IMG/VR virus record: IMGVR_UViG_3300036770_003943
Location: 1-64,000 of that record
Origin: a virus
Length of the DNA stretch: 64,000 bases
Strand: one strand, 5' to 3'
Part shown: positions 14,495 through 23,703 of the stretch, piece after piece
Layout of the letters: the number at the start of each line of letters is the position of its first letter
Numbering within the stretch: the first letter of the stretch is position 1
Notes under the pieces: generated by a model
Databases searched by the model: none
Told to the model about the DNA's origin: nothing
What the model saw: only the letters and a program-made list of their open reading frames with translations
Translations under genes and position numbers: made by a program

Positions 14495-14987
14495 AGCGAG
14501 CAACTCTATAGAACTGGTCTTGAGTGCCAGGTTCCTGAACTAGATAGTCCCCTGGCTTTAATGTCATTGGCGAACCCCAGGGTGCTGTAAAATTAACAGC
14601 CTGTGATCCGGTGTATTTGGCCACCATTCTAACTGCATTGATATCAGGTTTGCGTCGACCATTGCCGGCTTCGATGGGATAATTTTTAACTAACTTAGAT
14701 TCTGCACCAATGTTGTATTTTTCTTTGCTGGGCCCGCTAACAATGACATCTCCTATATTGACAGCCTTGAAGGTTTCGTGCCCATCCTCGGTTATAGTTT
14801 CAAGTTGAAACTGTTCACCGCTTTTTCCAAAACTTAGAGCAGGCATTTGATCAATGTTTTCTTGATCAATTGGCTGTTGTACAGGACTATAAGTTAGATC
14901 CTTTTTATGAGTTGGTAAAAACTTTAGTTGGCTAGCAACTTGATTGATATCAACTTCATTTAATGTTATTTCATTTATTTTCATCAT
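14457..14987 (-). CDS. PGDYG-motif protein
   Basis: This 176-residue protein has a Lys/Asp-rich N-terminus beginning MMKINEITLNE, like the other short MK..E starts in this genome. Its C-terminal domain (about 120-170) has SPMTLKPGDYLVQEPGT and YRVARYEYEQTY, the PGDYG-type pattern. Function unknown; it sits between nrdB and glutaredoxin. GGAGCT precedes the double ATG. Confidence 0.5.
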   Translation of the reverse strand: MMKINEITLNEVDINQVASQLKFLPTHKKDLTYSPVQQPIDQENIDQMPALSFGKSGEQFQLETITEDGHETFKAVNIGDVIVSGPSKEKYNIGAESKLVKNYPIEAGNGRRKPDINAVRMVAKYTGSQAVNFTAPWGSPMTLKPGDYLVQEPGTQDQFYRVARYEYEQTYNPPGR

Positions 14988-14995
14988 AGCTCCTA

Positions 14996-16108
14996 TTATA
15001 ACGCAGGTAATGCGTCGTAGTCAATACTGTCGCTCATCACACCAATCACATAATTAGTGCTTTCATTTTCCTGTAAGGCTGTTTGCTTCTTGCTAGTGTC
15101 GCTGTGTTTATTAAACCAAGGAATAGGGGTTGTTTTTGGTGCAGGTTCATGATACTTGAGACCAATTTCTTTTAGAGCACCAGCAGCAGTATAATCAACA
15201 AAGTCTTTTAATATATGTGCGTTCAATCCAATCACAGGACCTTTCTTAAACAAATAATCAGCCCAGGCTTTTTCTTCACGTATAACATCCATGTAGAGTT
15301 GATAGACTTCTGCTTCGCATTCCTGTTTGGCCTGTGAGAATCTTAGATCTTCTTTAGCCACCTGATTAATCAACCAAGCAGTCCAACCTTTGTGCAATAA
15401 TTCATCTTGTAGTATTAAACTGATAATGTTTCCATTACCAATAAAGATCTTATTCTCCACCATTGCCAGGCTAGTGGCAAAACTTACCATAAACCTTAGT
15501 GCCTCAAGAGCATAACTGGCATTAAGTGCTAACCAAATTGCTTTAATATGTGTTGATTCAAGAAATGGTATAGATGGAGGCTCGGAAGTTTCTTTAATAC
15601 AATTTAATTTATGCAGGTCATCGTAATATTTGCCTACACTACTTGCCATACTTACAATCTCTTGTGTATCGTGTATAGTGTTGAATACATCCTTGGGTAC
15701 ATTATAGATGTTACGAATAATATGACTGTAACTGCGACTATGTATGTTAGTCTCAAAGAATGTCCAATTGTAAACTAAGGCTTCTAATTCAGGTAAACTA
15801 ATTACAGGAGTAAAAATTTGACTAGGTCCACGACCCTGTATACTGTCAAGAGCAGTTTGTCTAAGCAAGTTGCTGGTAAAAATATGTTTCACAGCATCGC
15901 TAGCTTCTTTGAAATCTTGTGCGTCTTTAGTTAAACTAATCTCTTCTGGTACCCAAAAGAAACCACGAGCAGTTTTTTCAAACTCGGCGAGTTTATTGTA
16001 TTTGACTTCTTCGAACCTTTGTACGGTCACTGGACCCATGACATCCAAAAACATCTTGCGATTGGTATAGTCGGTAGATTTGGTAAGATTATACTGTGCT
16101 GAACTCAT
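14996..16108 (-). CDS. nrdB: Ribonucleotide reductase class Ia, small subunit
   Basis: This 370-residue R2 protein keeps the di-iron/tyrosyl-radical framework. FFWVPEEISLTKD and ALVYNWTFFETNIHSRSYSHIIRNIY contain the metal-ligand Glu and His and the radical Tyr. DELLHKGWTAWL gives the later Glu/His ligands. It works with NrdA to make dNTPs during phage replication. The 2OG oxygenase gene overlaps its start by 20 bases, so the set is one operon. Length is typical. Confidence 0.93.
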   Translation of the reverse strand: MSSAQYNLTKSTDYTNRKMFLDVMGPVTVQRFEEVKYNKLAEFEKTARGFFWVPEEISLTKDAQDFKEASDAVKHIFTSNLLRQTALDSIQGRGPSQIFTPVISLPELEALVYNWTFFETNIHSRSYSHIIRNIYNVPKDVFNTIHDTQEIVSMASSVGKYYDDLHKLNCIKETSEPPSIPFLESTHIKAIWLALNASYALEALRFMVSFATSLAMVENKIFIGNGNIISLILQDELLHKGWTAWLINQVAKEDLRFSQAKQECEAEVYQLYMDVIREEKAWADYLFKKGPVIGLNAHILKDFVDYTAAGALKEIGLKYHEPAPKTTPIPWFNKHSDTSKKQTALQENESTNYVIGVMSDSIDYDALPAL

Positions 16109-17003
16109 TTATATTTCCTATTTTATTTACTCTGGCAAAATTGCTAATACATTCATCGTAACTTTTAAATAATGGTCTCCATGCTGGTCTTAGCATAGTT
16201 GTTACACAAAATACAGCATGTAATCGAGGCATGGTTCCTTTGTTGTAAAAAGTATGGCGCATATGGCCGTTAAAAAGATATAATGATCCATCTGCTGGCA
16301 TATGAAATGTACCCATTGATTTTCCTGTTTGAGGATGATAGAATTCTGTAGCGCAATATTCATTTGTATATACAGGGATATGTACTCTTATATCTCCGTC
16401 AACGTGGCTACTACTTATCATATTATCTTTTGTAAGTAAAAATCGTCCATAATATAAAACAAGGTTACTGTTTAAAAATGTGTCTAGCATAGGACGAAAG
16501 ATGTCTGCCCAGTCGTTTAAAACAAAATAGCTAGTTCCCTTTGTTCTTGTTTTTTTAATATCATAACTTAGTTTAAGATCTGGACGGTCATCCCAATTAA
16601 TTAAATCGATGCTATCTTCAGTCTTCTTTTTATCCCATTTTTCAAACCAAAGAGAATCAAAGGTATATCCATAAGGTGTAAAGTAAAGAGTTTGACCAGT
16701 CTTTGGATCGGGATTATTTGTTATGCTACTAGCATCTAAACTGTCATAATTTGGATCTACAATTTTGTCTTTTACATAATCATGTTGTATACTAATACCA
16801 CTATATTTTTCCCCATAGATTGTGGTATCTTTTTTCCTATAGTTAAGTTTTTTACTCAATGAATCTAATTTACGTATAAATTGTTCACTGGCCTTGAAAA
16901 ACGGATTCTCAAATCTAATAACAGTCCATGTGGCCTGTTCTATTTCAGCTGAATGAACCAATTGTGGTATTTCTTCCCACTTTACTGAAGGCATCATGGT
17001 CAT
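16089..17003 (-). CDS. 2OG-Fe(II) oxygenase located between nrdA and nrdB
   Basis: This 304-residue protein shows a jelly-roll oxygenase core: SSSHVDGDIRVHIPVYTN (His200 and Asp202), then MPADGSLYLFNGHMRHTFYNKG with a distal His (His250) and Arg260 for 2-oxoglutarate. The pattern resembles the aspartyl/asparaginyl beta-hydroxylase and phytanoyl groups. Its ATG overlaps the nrdA stop as ATGA and its end overlaps nrdB. A role tied to reductase maturation or nucleotide modification is suggested by position only. Confidence 0.7.
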   Translation of the reverse strand: MTMMPSVKWEEIPQLVHSAEIEQATWTVIRFENPFFKASEQFIRKLDSLSKKLNYRKKDTTIYGEKYSGISIQHDYVKDKIVDPNYDSLDASSITNNPDPKTGQTLYFTPYGYTFDSLWFEKWDKKKTEDSIDLINWDDRPDLKLSYDIKKTRTKGTSYFVLNDWADIFRPMLDTFLNSNLVLYYGRFLLTKDNMISSSHVDGDIRVHIPVYTNEYCATEFYHPQTGKSMGTFHMPADGSLYLFNGHMRHTFYNKGTMPRLHAVFCVTTMLRPAWRPLFKSYDECISNFARVNKIGNINEFSTV

Positions 17004-19345
17004 AGAACACAGCTTTCGCAGACTTCATCATCTTGTTCTAGTTCATATTTGATTGTGTTCAAATGAATAATGTTTTCATCTTCATTGGCTACTCGAGATC
17101 CGGCTTTGTTTATTAAACTATAATAAAAAGTTTTCAAACCCCAATGGTGAGCCAACATTAAATTTTTAGCTATTAAAGTTGTTGGCACTTTGCGATCATG
17201 ATACCAAGCAGGGTTATAGAATGTATTAGTGCTTATGCTTTGATCTACATAGGCTGCTAACACTGCTGCGGTTTTTAAGTAGTCAGTACAATCACGTTGT
17301 TCCCACATCAATTGATATTTGTTCTTAAGTTTTTGATATTCAGGGACTACCTGTGTAAAACTACCTGCTTTACTTTCTTTGGTTGAAATCAAGCTCATAG
17401 GTAATTCAATTCCGTTAGTAGAATTGATAACAACAGAACTAGATTCAACAGGAGCAATAGCCATGAGTGTCGCATTTCGAACTCCATACTGTTTCATATT
17501 TTCTCTCAATGGTTCCCAATCTAACTCAGGAGTAAAGTCAGTTAATTCATTGCTTCCTTGGGCCCTACGCTCCCAAGGAAATATGCCTCGGCCATAATAA
17601 GTTAATTTACTATCCTTACATGGACCACGTTCCTTAGCTAGTTCTACCGTGGCTTCTGTTAGATAAAATGCTTGATGTTCCATCCATGTTTTTACTTCAT
17701 GTAGCGCATCAGCTGCTCCGTACTTATAGCCACGTTTAGCATGCCAATAAGCCAAATTAGTTACACCAATACCTAATGGCTGTATTTCATCATTACTGAG
17801 TTTACTTTGTATACTTAAGAAGTCTTGATAATCAAGTATGTTACAAAGACTGCGCTGAAGAATGCGACAAGCCCTACGCATGTCTTCAGGATTACGGAAT
17901 GAGCCCCAATTTATACTACCGAGTGTACATAAGGATATGCGGCCTGTATCATCATCCAAACGTTTAAAGGGCACAGTAGGAAGTAATATTTCACAACATA
18001 AATTTGACTGATATATGGTATGATACTCAGGATCAAACGGACCTTGGTTCATTACATTATCAATGAACACAAGATATATACGTCCTGTATCAGTTCTTTC
18101 CTTAAGTATTCCTCCCTTAAATACTTCCTCAGCACTCATAATCTTTTTACGTAGATCCGGTTGCTTCTCGTATTTAACATATAATTCTTCAAATAATTCA
18201 ACATCCCTATAAAATGCTTCATAGAGATCTGGTACTTCATTAGGATCAAAGAAAGTAATGTTTTCTTTATTTTTGAATCGGCGCCAAAAGAATGCTGATA
18301 AAACTACTCCGTAGTCCATATGGCGAACGCGAGTTTCTTCTGTTCCTTGATTATTTTTTAGTACAATAAGATCGTCAAATTGATAATGCCAAATTGGATA
18401 AAACACTGTTGCGCTGGCATTACGAATACCACCTTGACTACAACTACGTAGGTCTCCAAACCATTTTTTCAAAAAAGGAATCATACCAGTGTGCATGATC
18501 TCCCCGCCTCTAATGGGACTACCTAAAGGTCTAAGTCTTCCAATCTCTAAACCAATACCAGCTCGCTTACTGGCATATTTGGCCATCATCTCTCCGCTAG
18601 CAAAGATACTGTCCAAGTCATCATCACTGCGAATAAGCACACAACTAGAGAACTGTTTGGTGGGTGTGCCCAGACCAGCGAGCACAGGAGTAGCCAAAGT
18701 AAAGAGACCGTCACTTGCGGCACTATAGTATTCTTTAATGTAGCGCATTCTGGCATTGTTAGGTTCCTCTTTGTGAAATACTGTAGCGGCTGCTATCATG
18801 TAGCGTATCTGTGGTGTTTCGTAAATTTCTTTTGTAGCACGGTTGCGAACAAGATATTTTTCAATTAGTTGTTCAATAGCAGCATAACTATACTGTTCAT
18901 CTTTGTCGTGTTCTAACATATTGTTCATTCTGTCCCAATCTTCAGGAGTATACCAAGTTAATAATTCTTCACTGTATAGTCCAACCGCGACATTTTTTAG
19001 TACAATATCATAGATGTGCGGCACTGCGTAGCTGCCGTAGACATCCTTACGTAACATGCTAACACGTTGTTTTCCAGCCACATATTGATAGTTTGTGTGG
19101 CCGATATCTGGATTATGTTCTACATCAATTAAATCGACAACTGCTCTGAGTGTAACTTCGTCAATTTCTCTAGTTGTAATTCCGTCATAAAAATGTGGCT
19201 GTGCTTTGATTTCTATCATGCTTTGGCTTACATCTGCTATGCCTTTTACTATTTTTGCTATTTGGGATTGCCATTTTTCTATTTGTAGGGGTTCTGTTGT
19301 GCCATTTCGTTTTAGGACATTAATACTTTTGCCTGATATTGTCAT
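17000..19345 (-). CDS. nrdA: Ribonucleotide reductase class Ia, large subunit
   Basis: This 781-residue R1 protein has an N-terminal ATP-cone (INVLKRNGTTEPLQIEKWQ, about 8-100). Active-site cysteines lie in FSSCVLIRSDDD and SNLCCEIL, the radical-transfer tyrosines in LKTFYYSLI, and a C-terminal redox pair in CESCVL, the substrate for the glutaredoxin encoded nearby. It reduces ribonucleoside diphosphates. AAAAGGAAACTGCTA precedes the ATG. Length and motifs are intact. Confidence 0.95.
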   Translation of the reverse strand: MTISGKSINVLKRNGTTEPLQIEKWQSQIAKIVKGIADVSQSMIEIKAQPHFYDGITTREIDEVTLRAVVDLIDVEHNPDIGHTNYQYVAGKQRVSMLRKDVYGSYAVPHIYDIVLKNVAVGLYSEELLTWYTPEDWDRMNNMLEHDKDEQYSYAAIEQLIEKYLVRNRATKEIYETPQIRYMIAAATVFHKEEPNNARMRYIKEYYSAASDGLFTLATPVLAGLGTPTKQFSSCVLIRSDDDLDSIFASGEMMAKYASKRAGIGLEIGRLRPLGSPIRGGEIMHTGMIPFLKKWFGDLRSCSQGGIRNASATVFYPIWHYQFDDLIVLKNNQGTEETRVRHMDYGVVLSAFFWRRFKNKENITFFDPNEVPDLYEAFYRDVELFEELYVKYEKQPDLRKKIMSAEEVFKGGILKERTDTGRIYLVFIDNVMNQGPFDPEYHTIYQSNLCCEILLPTVPFKRLDDDTGRISLCTLGSINWGSFRNPEDMRRACRILQRSLCNILDYQDFLSIQSKLSNDEIQPLGIGVTNLAYWHAKRGYKYGAADALHEVKTWMEHQAFYLTEATVELAKERGPCKDSKLTYYGRGIFPWERRAQGSNELTDFTPELDWEPLRENMKQYGVRNATLMAIAPVESSSVVINSTNGIELPMSLISTKESKAGSFTQVVPEYQKLKNKYQLMWEQRDCTDYLKTAAVLAAYVDQSISTNTFYNPAWYHDRKVPTTLIAKNLMLAHHWGLKTFYYSLINKAGSRVANEDENIIHLNTIKYELEQDDEVCESCVL

Positions 19346-19412
19346 TAGCAGTTTCCTTTTTCTCTCGTATATTTTATAGGTAGTGAGTATTTAACTGTCT
19401 CAAGTGATAATT

Positions 19413-19871
19413 CTACTGTATTTTAATATGGTTCAAATCCTGTTTGGAGAATCGTTTAAGTGTTTCAAATTCACAGTCTACTAGGTTTAATACTTGTCCT
19501 AGCGTATAATTTAGCAGATATTTCTCATCAATAACTACCACTAGATGAATATCTTTTTCACTAAAGTTATTAATTAATTCGATAGCCACGGGTAGTTCAG
19601 GCATACACATCCATAAAGTGTAGGCTTGTCCTAAAGCTATAGCACTGCGACAAAATTCGCCTCGATTTATCAATTCCCAAGGAGTAGGCCAATGCTGACT
19701 ATCATAAGGATCTATAGTTTTACGAACCCAGGGTGCATAGGTCCACCATGACATAACGGAATGTATCGATTCAGTTAAATCTAGTCCAGCTAAATTCGCT
19801 CTAAGTTTTCTCCAAGCTAAGATTTTTTCACTAGTAGTGCCGTACCAGAGTGTAGTGTCGTACTCTATCAT
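19413..19871 (-). CDS. Conserved-type phage protein, unknown
   Basis: The protein is 152 residues from the ATG at 19871, overlapping the exonuclease stop as ATGA. It has a Trp-rich N-terminal half (WRKLRANLAGLDLT, VMSWWTYAPWV) and ends DLNHIKIQ. The pairing with a RecB-like exonuclease suggests a DNA-metabolism role. No motif recognised. Confidence 0.5.
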   Translation of the reverse strand: MIEYDTTLWYGTTSEKILAWRKLRANLAGLDLTESIHSVMSWWTYAPWVRKTIDPYDSQHWPTPWELINRGEFCRSAIALGQAYTLWMCMPELPVAIELINNFSEKDIHLVVVIDEKYLLNYTLGQVLNLVDCEFETLKRFSKQDLNHIKIQ

Positions 19872-20533
19872 TGGCTGTAGAAACGATCTACTCTTTTTGT
19901 CCATTCTTCGCAATAATAATCAAACTCGTTGCCTTCGATAACAAAAGGCTGTAAGTTAGCATCTCTATCTACAATATTGATTACACATTTATTAATATTT
20001 GTTCCATGTATTTCGTTATGAGCTAAAGCATAGGCGCAGGTTTGTAAAAAGTAATCAGTAATCCATTCTCGACGTTTGGGTTTTTTACTGGTTTTGTGAT
20101 CAATAATAGCAGCCTGACCTTGATGTAGACCAACCATGTCTGTAGTTCCAGCATATAATCCAGGATAATAAACACTGGCTTCAATGCCCCAAACTTCATC
20201 AACATGACAAAAAGCAGACTCAATCATTGTGTCTGCCATCTTTTTAGCCATTTCGTGTATGATGTTTGTGCCGGAAGGTCTTGGTTCACCTAGTACATGA
20301 CGTTCTAGATGAGTATGCATCAGTGTGCCTAACTCAGCCGCTTCTTTACTAATTTGATTAGCATTCGCTTGGCCAACACGATTGCGCCACTCAATAAGAT
20401 GCGTTTTATCAGCAGTTTTATCAAGTATAGTAGTAACGCTGGCAATTTTACCAGAGGGAGTATCATAAAGTCTTTGTCCGTTTACTTCTACTCGTTTTAA
20501 TTTTTCATAAGTGTATTTAGGATTAAGTAACAT
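19868..20533 (-). CDS. PD-(D/E)XK (RecB/Cas4-like) exonuclease
   Basis: This 221-residue nuclease has the ordered motifs of the RecB-like family: GTLMHTHLERH (motif with His), EASVYYPGLYAGTTDMVG (catalytic Asp), AAIIDHKTSKKPK (the D..xK core) and LQTCAYALAH (QxxxY). Such enzymes process DNA ends in T4-like marine phages. Its start lies six bases after a TATAAT box, so the mRNA is probably leaderless. Confidence 0.85.
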   Translation of the reverse strand: MLLNPKYTYEKLKRVEVNGQRLYDTPSGKIASVTTILDKTADKTHLIEWRNRVGQANANQISKEAAELGTLMHTHLERHVLGEPRPSGTNIIHEMAKKMADTMIESAFCHVDEVWGIEASVYYPGLYAGTTDMVGLHQGQAAIIDHKTSKKPKRREWITDYFLQTCAYALAHNEIHGTNINKCVINIVDRDANLQPFVIEGNEFDYYCEEWTKRVDRFYSQ

Positions 20534-20539
20534 CTGTTT

Positions 20540-20568
20540 ATTATACTACAATAACTAAACAATGTCTA
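20540..20568 (-). promoter_or_regulatory. Promoter of the exonuclease gene (leaderless type)
   Basis: Minus strand: TAGACA (20568-20563), 17-base spacer, TATAAT (20545-20540), then AAACAG and ATG. Confidence 0.6.
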
Positions 20569-20916
20569 CCAACTAACTAACCACTCAAAGGTATCACTTG
20601 TCATTGCGTTGGTTCTCCTTTCTATAGAATAACCCAAATCAATGAAATAGGAAATAATTTGCCCCATCTGTAGAAATTTTGCTCTATCTTCCAAATTGCC
20701 TTGCCATACATTATAGTAGGCTATAGCAGTTGTTCTGTCAGATGTTCCAATGGCCGCTATACTGGTCATCGTTGTGCCTGTAACAGTTATTTCATATAAG
20801 CCTGAGGCAGCCGCAGTTAAAATTGATTCTTCAATATCTCTAATTTCGTTAAAAATTACCAAATCATTTTGTGCTTTAGCTCTGGCTGCTGTAGCTGTTA
20901 ACATTATGTTGTTCAT
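20566..20916 (-). CDS. Unknown small phage protein
   Basis: This 116-residue protein is helical at the start (TAAAARAKAQND-like) with a short beta segment (LYEITVTGTTMTSIA), then FLQMGQIISYFIDLGYSIERRTN. It overlaps the upstream gene as ATGA. The composition resembles head or tail accessory proteins. Function unknown. Confidence 0.5.
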   Translation of the reverse strand: MNNIMLTATAARAKAQNDLVIFNEIRDIEESILTAAASGLYEITVTGTTMTSIAAIGTSDRTTAIAYYNVWQGNLEDRAKFLQMGQIISYFIDLGYSIERRTNAMTSDTFEWLVSW

Positions 20917-21242
20917 CGAAGTTGATCCAATGCCTGTTTTGTTGCGACTTTTTTCATTTTTTCGTTATTTTTATCTAGTTTGGTAGTCATCAATTTTGGT
21001 TCATTTTTGTTTATAGCTATACTATCAAGTGTGGCCGAAAGTACTATATCTTTTAAATCATTTCGATGCCTATTTAAAAGATCGATCATTAGCTCCGCTG
21101 TAATATTATCTTCGCTATCTAGATCGTTAAGCAGCTGATCCATATTAATTGAATCAGCGCCTTCTGCCTTAGCTCTTAATAATATTGGTTTGATGAGGCT
21201 AAGAACCTGCTGATCACTGTCAACCAACTCGTATAAACGCAT
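20913..21242 (-). CDS. Small acidic protein with MRLYELVD start, possibly head core
   Basis: This 109-residue protein begins MRLYELVDSD, like several other products here that start with a Met-basic-x-x-Glu-(Leu/Ile) helix. The middle is helical and acidic; the C-terminus is Lys-rich (KLDKNNEKMKKVATKQ). Such starts resemble the capsid-targeting peptides of T4 internal head proteins. Role inferred. Confidence 0.45.
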   Translation of the reverse strand: MRLYELVDSDQQVLSLIKPILLRAKAEGADSINMDQLLNDLDSEDNITAELMIDLLNRHRNDLKDIVLSATLDSIAINKNEPKLMTTKLDKNNEKMKKVATKQALDQLR

Positions 21243-21910
21243 TATTTTAGCTCTCGTCCTGTTGGCAACTCTTCTCCACTAGCAGCATCAGCCATTCCAA
21301 ATTCATCCTCTTCAGGCTCTAATGCTGGTTCCATGCTTGGCTCTTGGCCTGGCATTTCCATTGGACTTTCACCACGTAGTATACCTTCTGCTTGACTAAC
21401 ACTATCTTTTCCTGCTTTAACTGCGGTGAGCAATGTGGCAAAGGCAGCGTCAGCAGCATCATTGAATTGCTGTCCTATGTCTTGACCAAATTCTACCTTA
21501 ACTCTTTCTACTAAAGGCATTAGATCGTCAGTTTGCATTTGAGCTACATCTTCGGCCATACCTTGTAGTTTTTCAACCATGTTCTTAACTACGAGAATTA
21601 ATTCTGCTTTAGCTAGTTCTTCGCCGCTTTGCTCGTTAACTCTACGCTGTGTACGCATTGGGGCTATTTCTTTTAATACATGCTTAAGAGCTTCAATGAT
21701 CATGGTATTTTTGACATATCTATTGTCATTTTGATAATTTCTAACTGAAGCAGATAGATTTCGGTTTTCTACTACCAGCTTGTTTATGAGTGATTGAACC
21801 TGTAGCGCATCGCCGTGTGCTTGTAGTTTCAAACCATATTGACTGTTTAGAAAATTCTCGATAATACGCTTTTTGCGTTGATCTGGATTAAAAATTTCAG
21901 TGGTATTCAT
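21242..21910 (-). CDS. Helical virion/prohead-type protein
   Basis: This 222-residue protein has N-terminal helices (IFNPDQRKKRIIENFLNSQYG) and a long coiled-coil centre (VVENRNLSASVRNYQ, LAKAELILVVKNMVEKLQG). An acidic, Met/Pro/Glu-rich tail (about 180-222) follows. Helical core plus acidic tail resembles head scaffold or core components of T4-like phages. A late box and an AAAGGA site lie upstream. Confidence 0.5.
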   Translation of the reverse strand: MNTTEIFNPDQRKKRIIENFLNSQYGLKLQAHGDALQVQSLINKLVVENRNLSASVRNYQNDNRYVKNTMIIEALKHVLKEIAPMRTQRRVNEQSGEELAKAELILVVKNMVEKLQGMAEDVAQMQTDDLMPLVERVKVEFGQDIGQQFNDAADAAFATLLTAVKAGKDSVSQAEGILRGESPMEMPGQEPSMEPALEPEEDEFGMADAASGEELPTGRELK

Positions 21911-21928
21911 AGTGTCGATCCTTTGATG

Positions 21929-21935
21929 TATTTAT
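21929..21935 (-). promoter_or_regulatory. Late promoter
   Basis: Minus-strand ATAAATA in TGATAAATACATC, 18 bases before the ATG at 21910. Confidence 0.55.
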
Positions 21936-22417
21936 CAATATATTTTAGATAATCGTCTTTTTATTTCTAGTAGTCTATGTCGTTTTTCTAAAAGTACATG
22001 ACTGTAGAATTCATTTTTATTGGTTTTTGTTTTTTCACTAAAAAAATGAATATCTTCTCTACACCTATAATATTCTTGATCTAATTCATAAATCATAACA
22101 TACTTAGGACAAGCTGTACCAATAGTTTTGTTTAAGTTAAAAATAATATTAAGGGCACTATTAAATAAACTTATACTTTTATATACAGTATTCCCTGTGT
22201 GTTTATCATAGATATCATATCGATGTTGTTCGTGTGGAATTAAAAGATATCTGTCATAAAATAGCACTCCTTGGGATGTTTCTTTAGCTGTCGCTATCAT
22301 GCCTAATACACTGTCCGGCAAAGTTTTTTCAATAAGATTTTTAACTTTTTTGTTTATGTGTTCAACGTCTAGTTTATCTTTTTTGTAGTTTGTAAAATAC
22401 TGTTTTTGTTTCTTCAT
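21935..22417 (-). CDS. Unknown Lys/Tyr-rich protein
   Basis: The protein is 160 residues from the ATG at 22417. It has a basic N-terminus (MKKQKQYFTNYKKDKLD) and a beta-rich middle (GVLFYDRYLLIP, HRYDIYDKHTGNTVYKS), ending with a basic helix (LLEKRHRLLEIKRRLSKIY). Basic ends suggest nucleic-acid contact. It overlaps the upstream gene by 44 bases. No family recognised. Confidence 0.45.
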   Translation of the reverse strand: MKKQKQYFTNYKKDKLDVEHINKKVKNLIEKTLPDSVLGMIATAKETSQGVLFYDRYLLIPHEQHRYDIYDKHTGNTVYKSISLFNSALNIIFNLNKTIGTACPKYVMIYELDQEYYRCREDIHFFSEKTKTNKNEFYSHVLLEKRHRLLEIKRRLSKIY

Positions 22418-22589
22418 TATAAAATCTATCAATTATTCCATTCTTAGTCATTTCTTCTGCCAATCGCTGTTGCCTTTCTTCGAGGTCATGACGATTTACA
22501 ATGTCTTGTTTTTTTAGTAAATGAATGAAAGCACGTTGTTCGTTGGTAATCATATAGCCTAGGCCAGTTACCAGTTCGCTCACTTTCAT
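22374..22589 (-). CDS. Small protein with MKVSELV start
   Basis: This 71-residue protein starts MKVSELVTGLGYMI, then a winged-helix-like arrangement (NEQRAFIHLLKKQDIVNRHDL, RLAEEMTKNGIIDRF, TKTVFYKL). Its ATG overlaps the upstream stop (ATGA). The start resembles other putative head-targeted proteins here. Confidence 0.45.
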   Translation of the reverse strand: MKVSELVTGLGYMITNEQRAFIHLLKKQDIVNRHDLEERQQRLAEEMTKNGIIDRFYNEETKTVFYKLQKR

Positions 22590-22984
22590 TTTTTTCTCCA
22601 GCTGGTATCTGCCACCGGACTTTGCTTGTTTACATCTGTTCTTTCTTGACTACCTTTATGACTTATTTGAATTCCTTTTATTCCCATCATTTTGTCTGCT
22701 TTTTTAATTAGATCAATTTCTTCAGAAGTATAACCGATCATGGCTAAGTTTTCAGCCCATACACTTTCTTGTCCCCAATTTGGATCGTCGCTGGCTGCTG
22801 CTGCTGCCAATGCTATACCATAACGCATTTGCATATAAGTATCAGTATTTCTTATTCTAGGTTCAATTATTGCGCTGGGAATAGCTTCATCAACACCACC
22901 GTGTTTTACAACGCCATAGTCTTTTAGTCGATGCCCGACATAGCCATGGTAAATTCCTTCTTTTATAATTTCCTTTATTTTCAT
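22586..22984 (-). CDS. MKIKEIIKE-start protein, possibly head-associated
   Basis: This 132-residue protein begins MKIKEIIKEGIYHGYVG. The rest has MRYGIALAAAAASDDPNWG, AMIGYTSEEIDLIKKA and a basic SPVADTSWRKK end. That end recalls SPVASSKWKKK at the end of the gene at 49.0-49.4 kb, so the two are probably distant paralogues. Function unknown. Confidence 0.5.
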   Translation of the reverse strand: MKIKEIIKEGIYHGYVGHRLKDYGVVKHGGVDEAIPSAIIEPRIRNTDTYMQMRYGIALAAAAASDDPNWGQESVWAENLAMIGYTSEEIDLIKKADKMMGIKGIQISHKGSQERTDVNKQSPVADTSWRKK

Positions 22985-23403
22985 CGTTTCATTCTCAACA
23001 ATAAGTTTTGTATTTGTTTAACTTCAGGTCTGTTGGTCATTGAAGGATCATTTAGCACATTTATTAAGTCTGTCGTTTCTTGATCTTTATCCGAATCCAT
23101 CTGTCCGTTTGGGTTTGTTGGTTTACCGGCTATAGTCGGGCTTGAAGGAGTTGGTTGTATAGGTTTGAATCCACTTTTAGGTTTAGGCACTTGACTGTAT
23201 TCTATGGCTACGTTAAACCTATCATCATATTTGGATAGTAAATTTCTAGCATCTTGAAGATTATCTTTGCTGATAAAATCGACTAGATCAAGTACCTCGG
23301 TAAATTTAAGGTCTTTAGTAATAGCTGCTATGTCGGCATCATCCATGTTACCGCTTGGGTCTACAAATCTTATAAGATCTTTTAAACTTCTATCATCTGC
23401 CAT
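22981..23403 (-). CDS. Unknown protein with Pro-rich middle
   Basis: This 140-residue protein has an acidic helical N-terminus (DLIRFVDPSGNMDDADIAAI), a Pro/Ser linker (KPKSGFKPIQPTPSSPT) and a short helical end (PEVKQIQNLLLRMKR). It is in the small-gene run with overlapping ATGA junctions. Function unknown. Confidence 0.45.
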   Translation of the reverse strand: MADDRSLKDLIRFVDPSGNMDDADIAAITKDLKFTEVLDLVDFISKDNLQDARNLLSKYDDRFNVAIEYSQVPKPKSGFKPIQPTPSSPTIAGKPTNPNGQMDSDKDQETTDLINVLNDPSMTNRPEVKQIQNLLLRMKR

Positions 23404-23406
23404 ATA

Positions 23407-23703
23407 TTACCTATTTACTGACTTATTCAAAGATTTGAGTCTCTTACTCAAAGGGTTAAACATTTTGGTTCTACGTGCCTTTCGAACTATCTTTGCATTG
23501 AAACGCTTACGTATACGTTTCATCATGAATCTCTTCTTTACATTTATTGCTCGGCTACAAGCTCCAAAACTGCTTACTGTTCGACCTTTCTTTTTACCAC
23601 TAGTACAGCGTATCATACGCTTGAGCTTTTTACCACGCTTGGCCCAAACACGTTTTGCTTCTGTTACTGTATCTTCTCCGACAATTTCAATCTGTTCATT
23701 CAT
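23407..23703 (-). CDS. Highly basic head-type protein
   Basis: This 98-residue protein has roughly one-third Lys and Arg. KRGKKLKRMIRCTSGKKKG and a C-terminal Lys/Arg tail follow a short acidic start. Similar basic proteins with an RCTSG-KKG element are common in T4-like phages of marine bacteria and are thought to be packaged with DNA. DNA binding is inferred from charge. Confidence 0.6.
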   Translation of the reverse strand: MNEQIEIVGEDTVTEAKRVWAKRGKKLKRMIRCTSGKKKGRTVSSFGACSRAINVKKRFMMKRIRKRFNAKIVRKARRTKMFNPLSKRLKSLNKSVNR

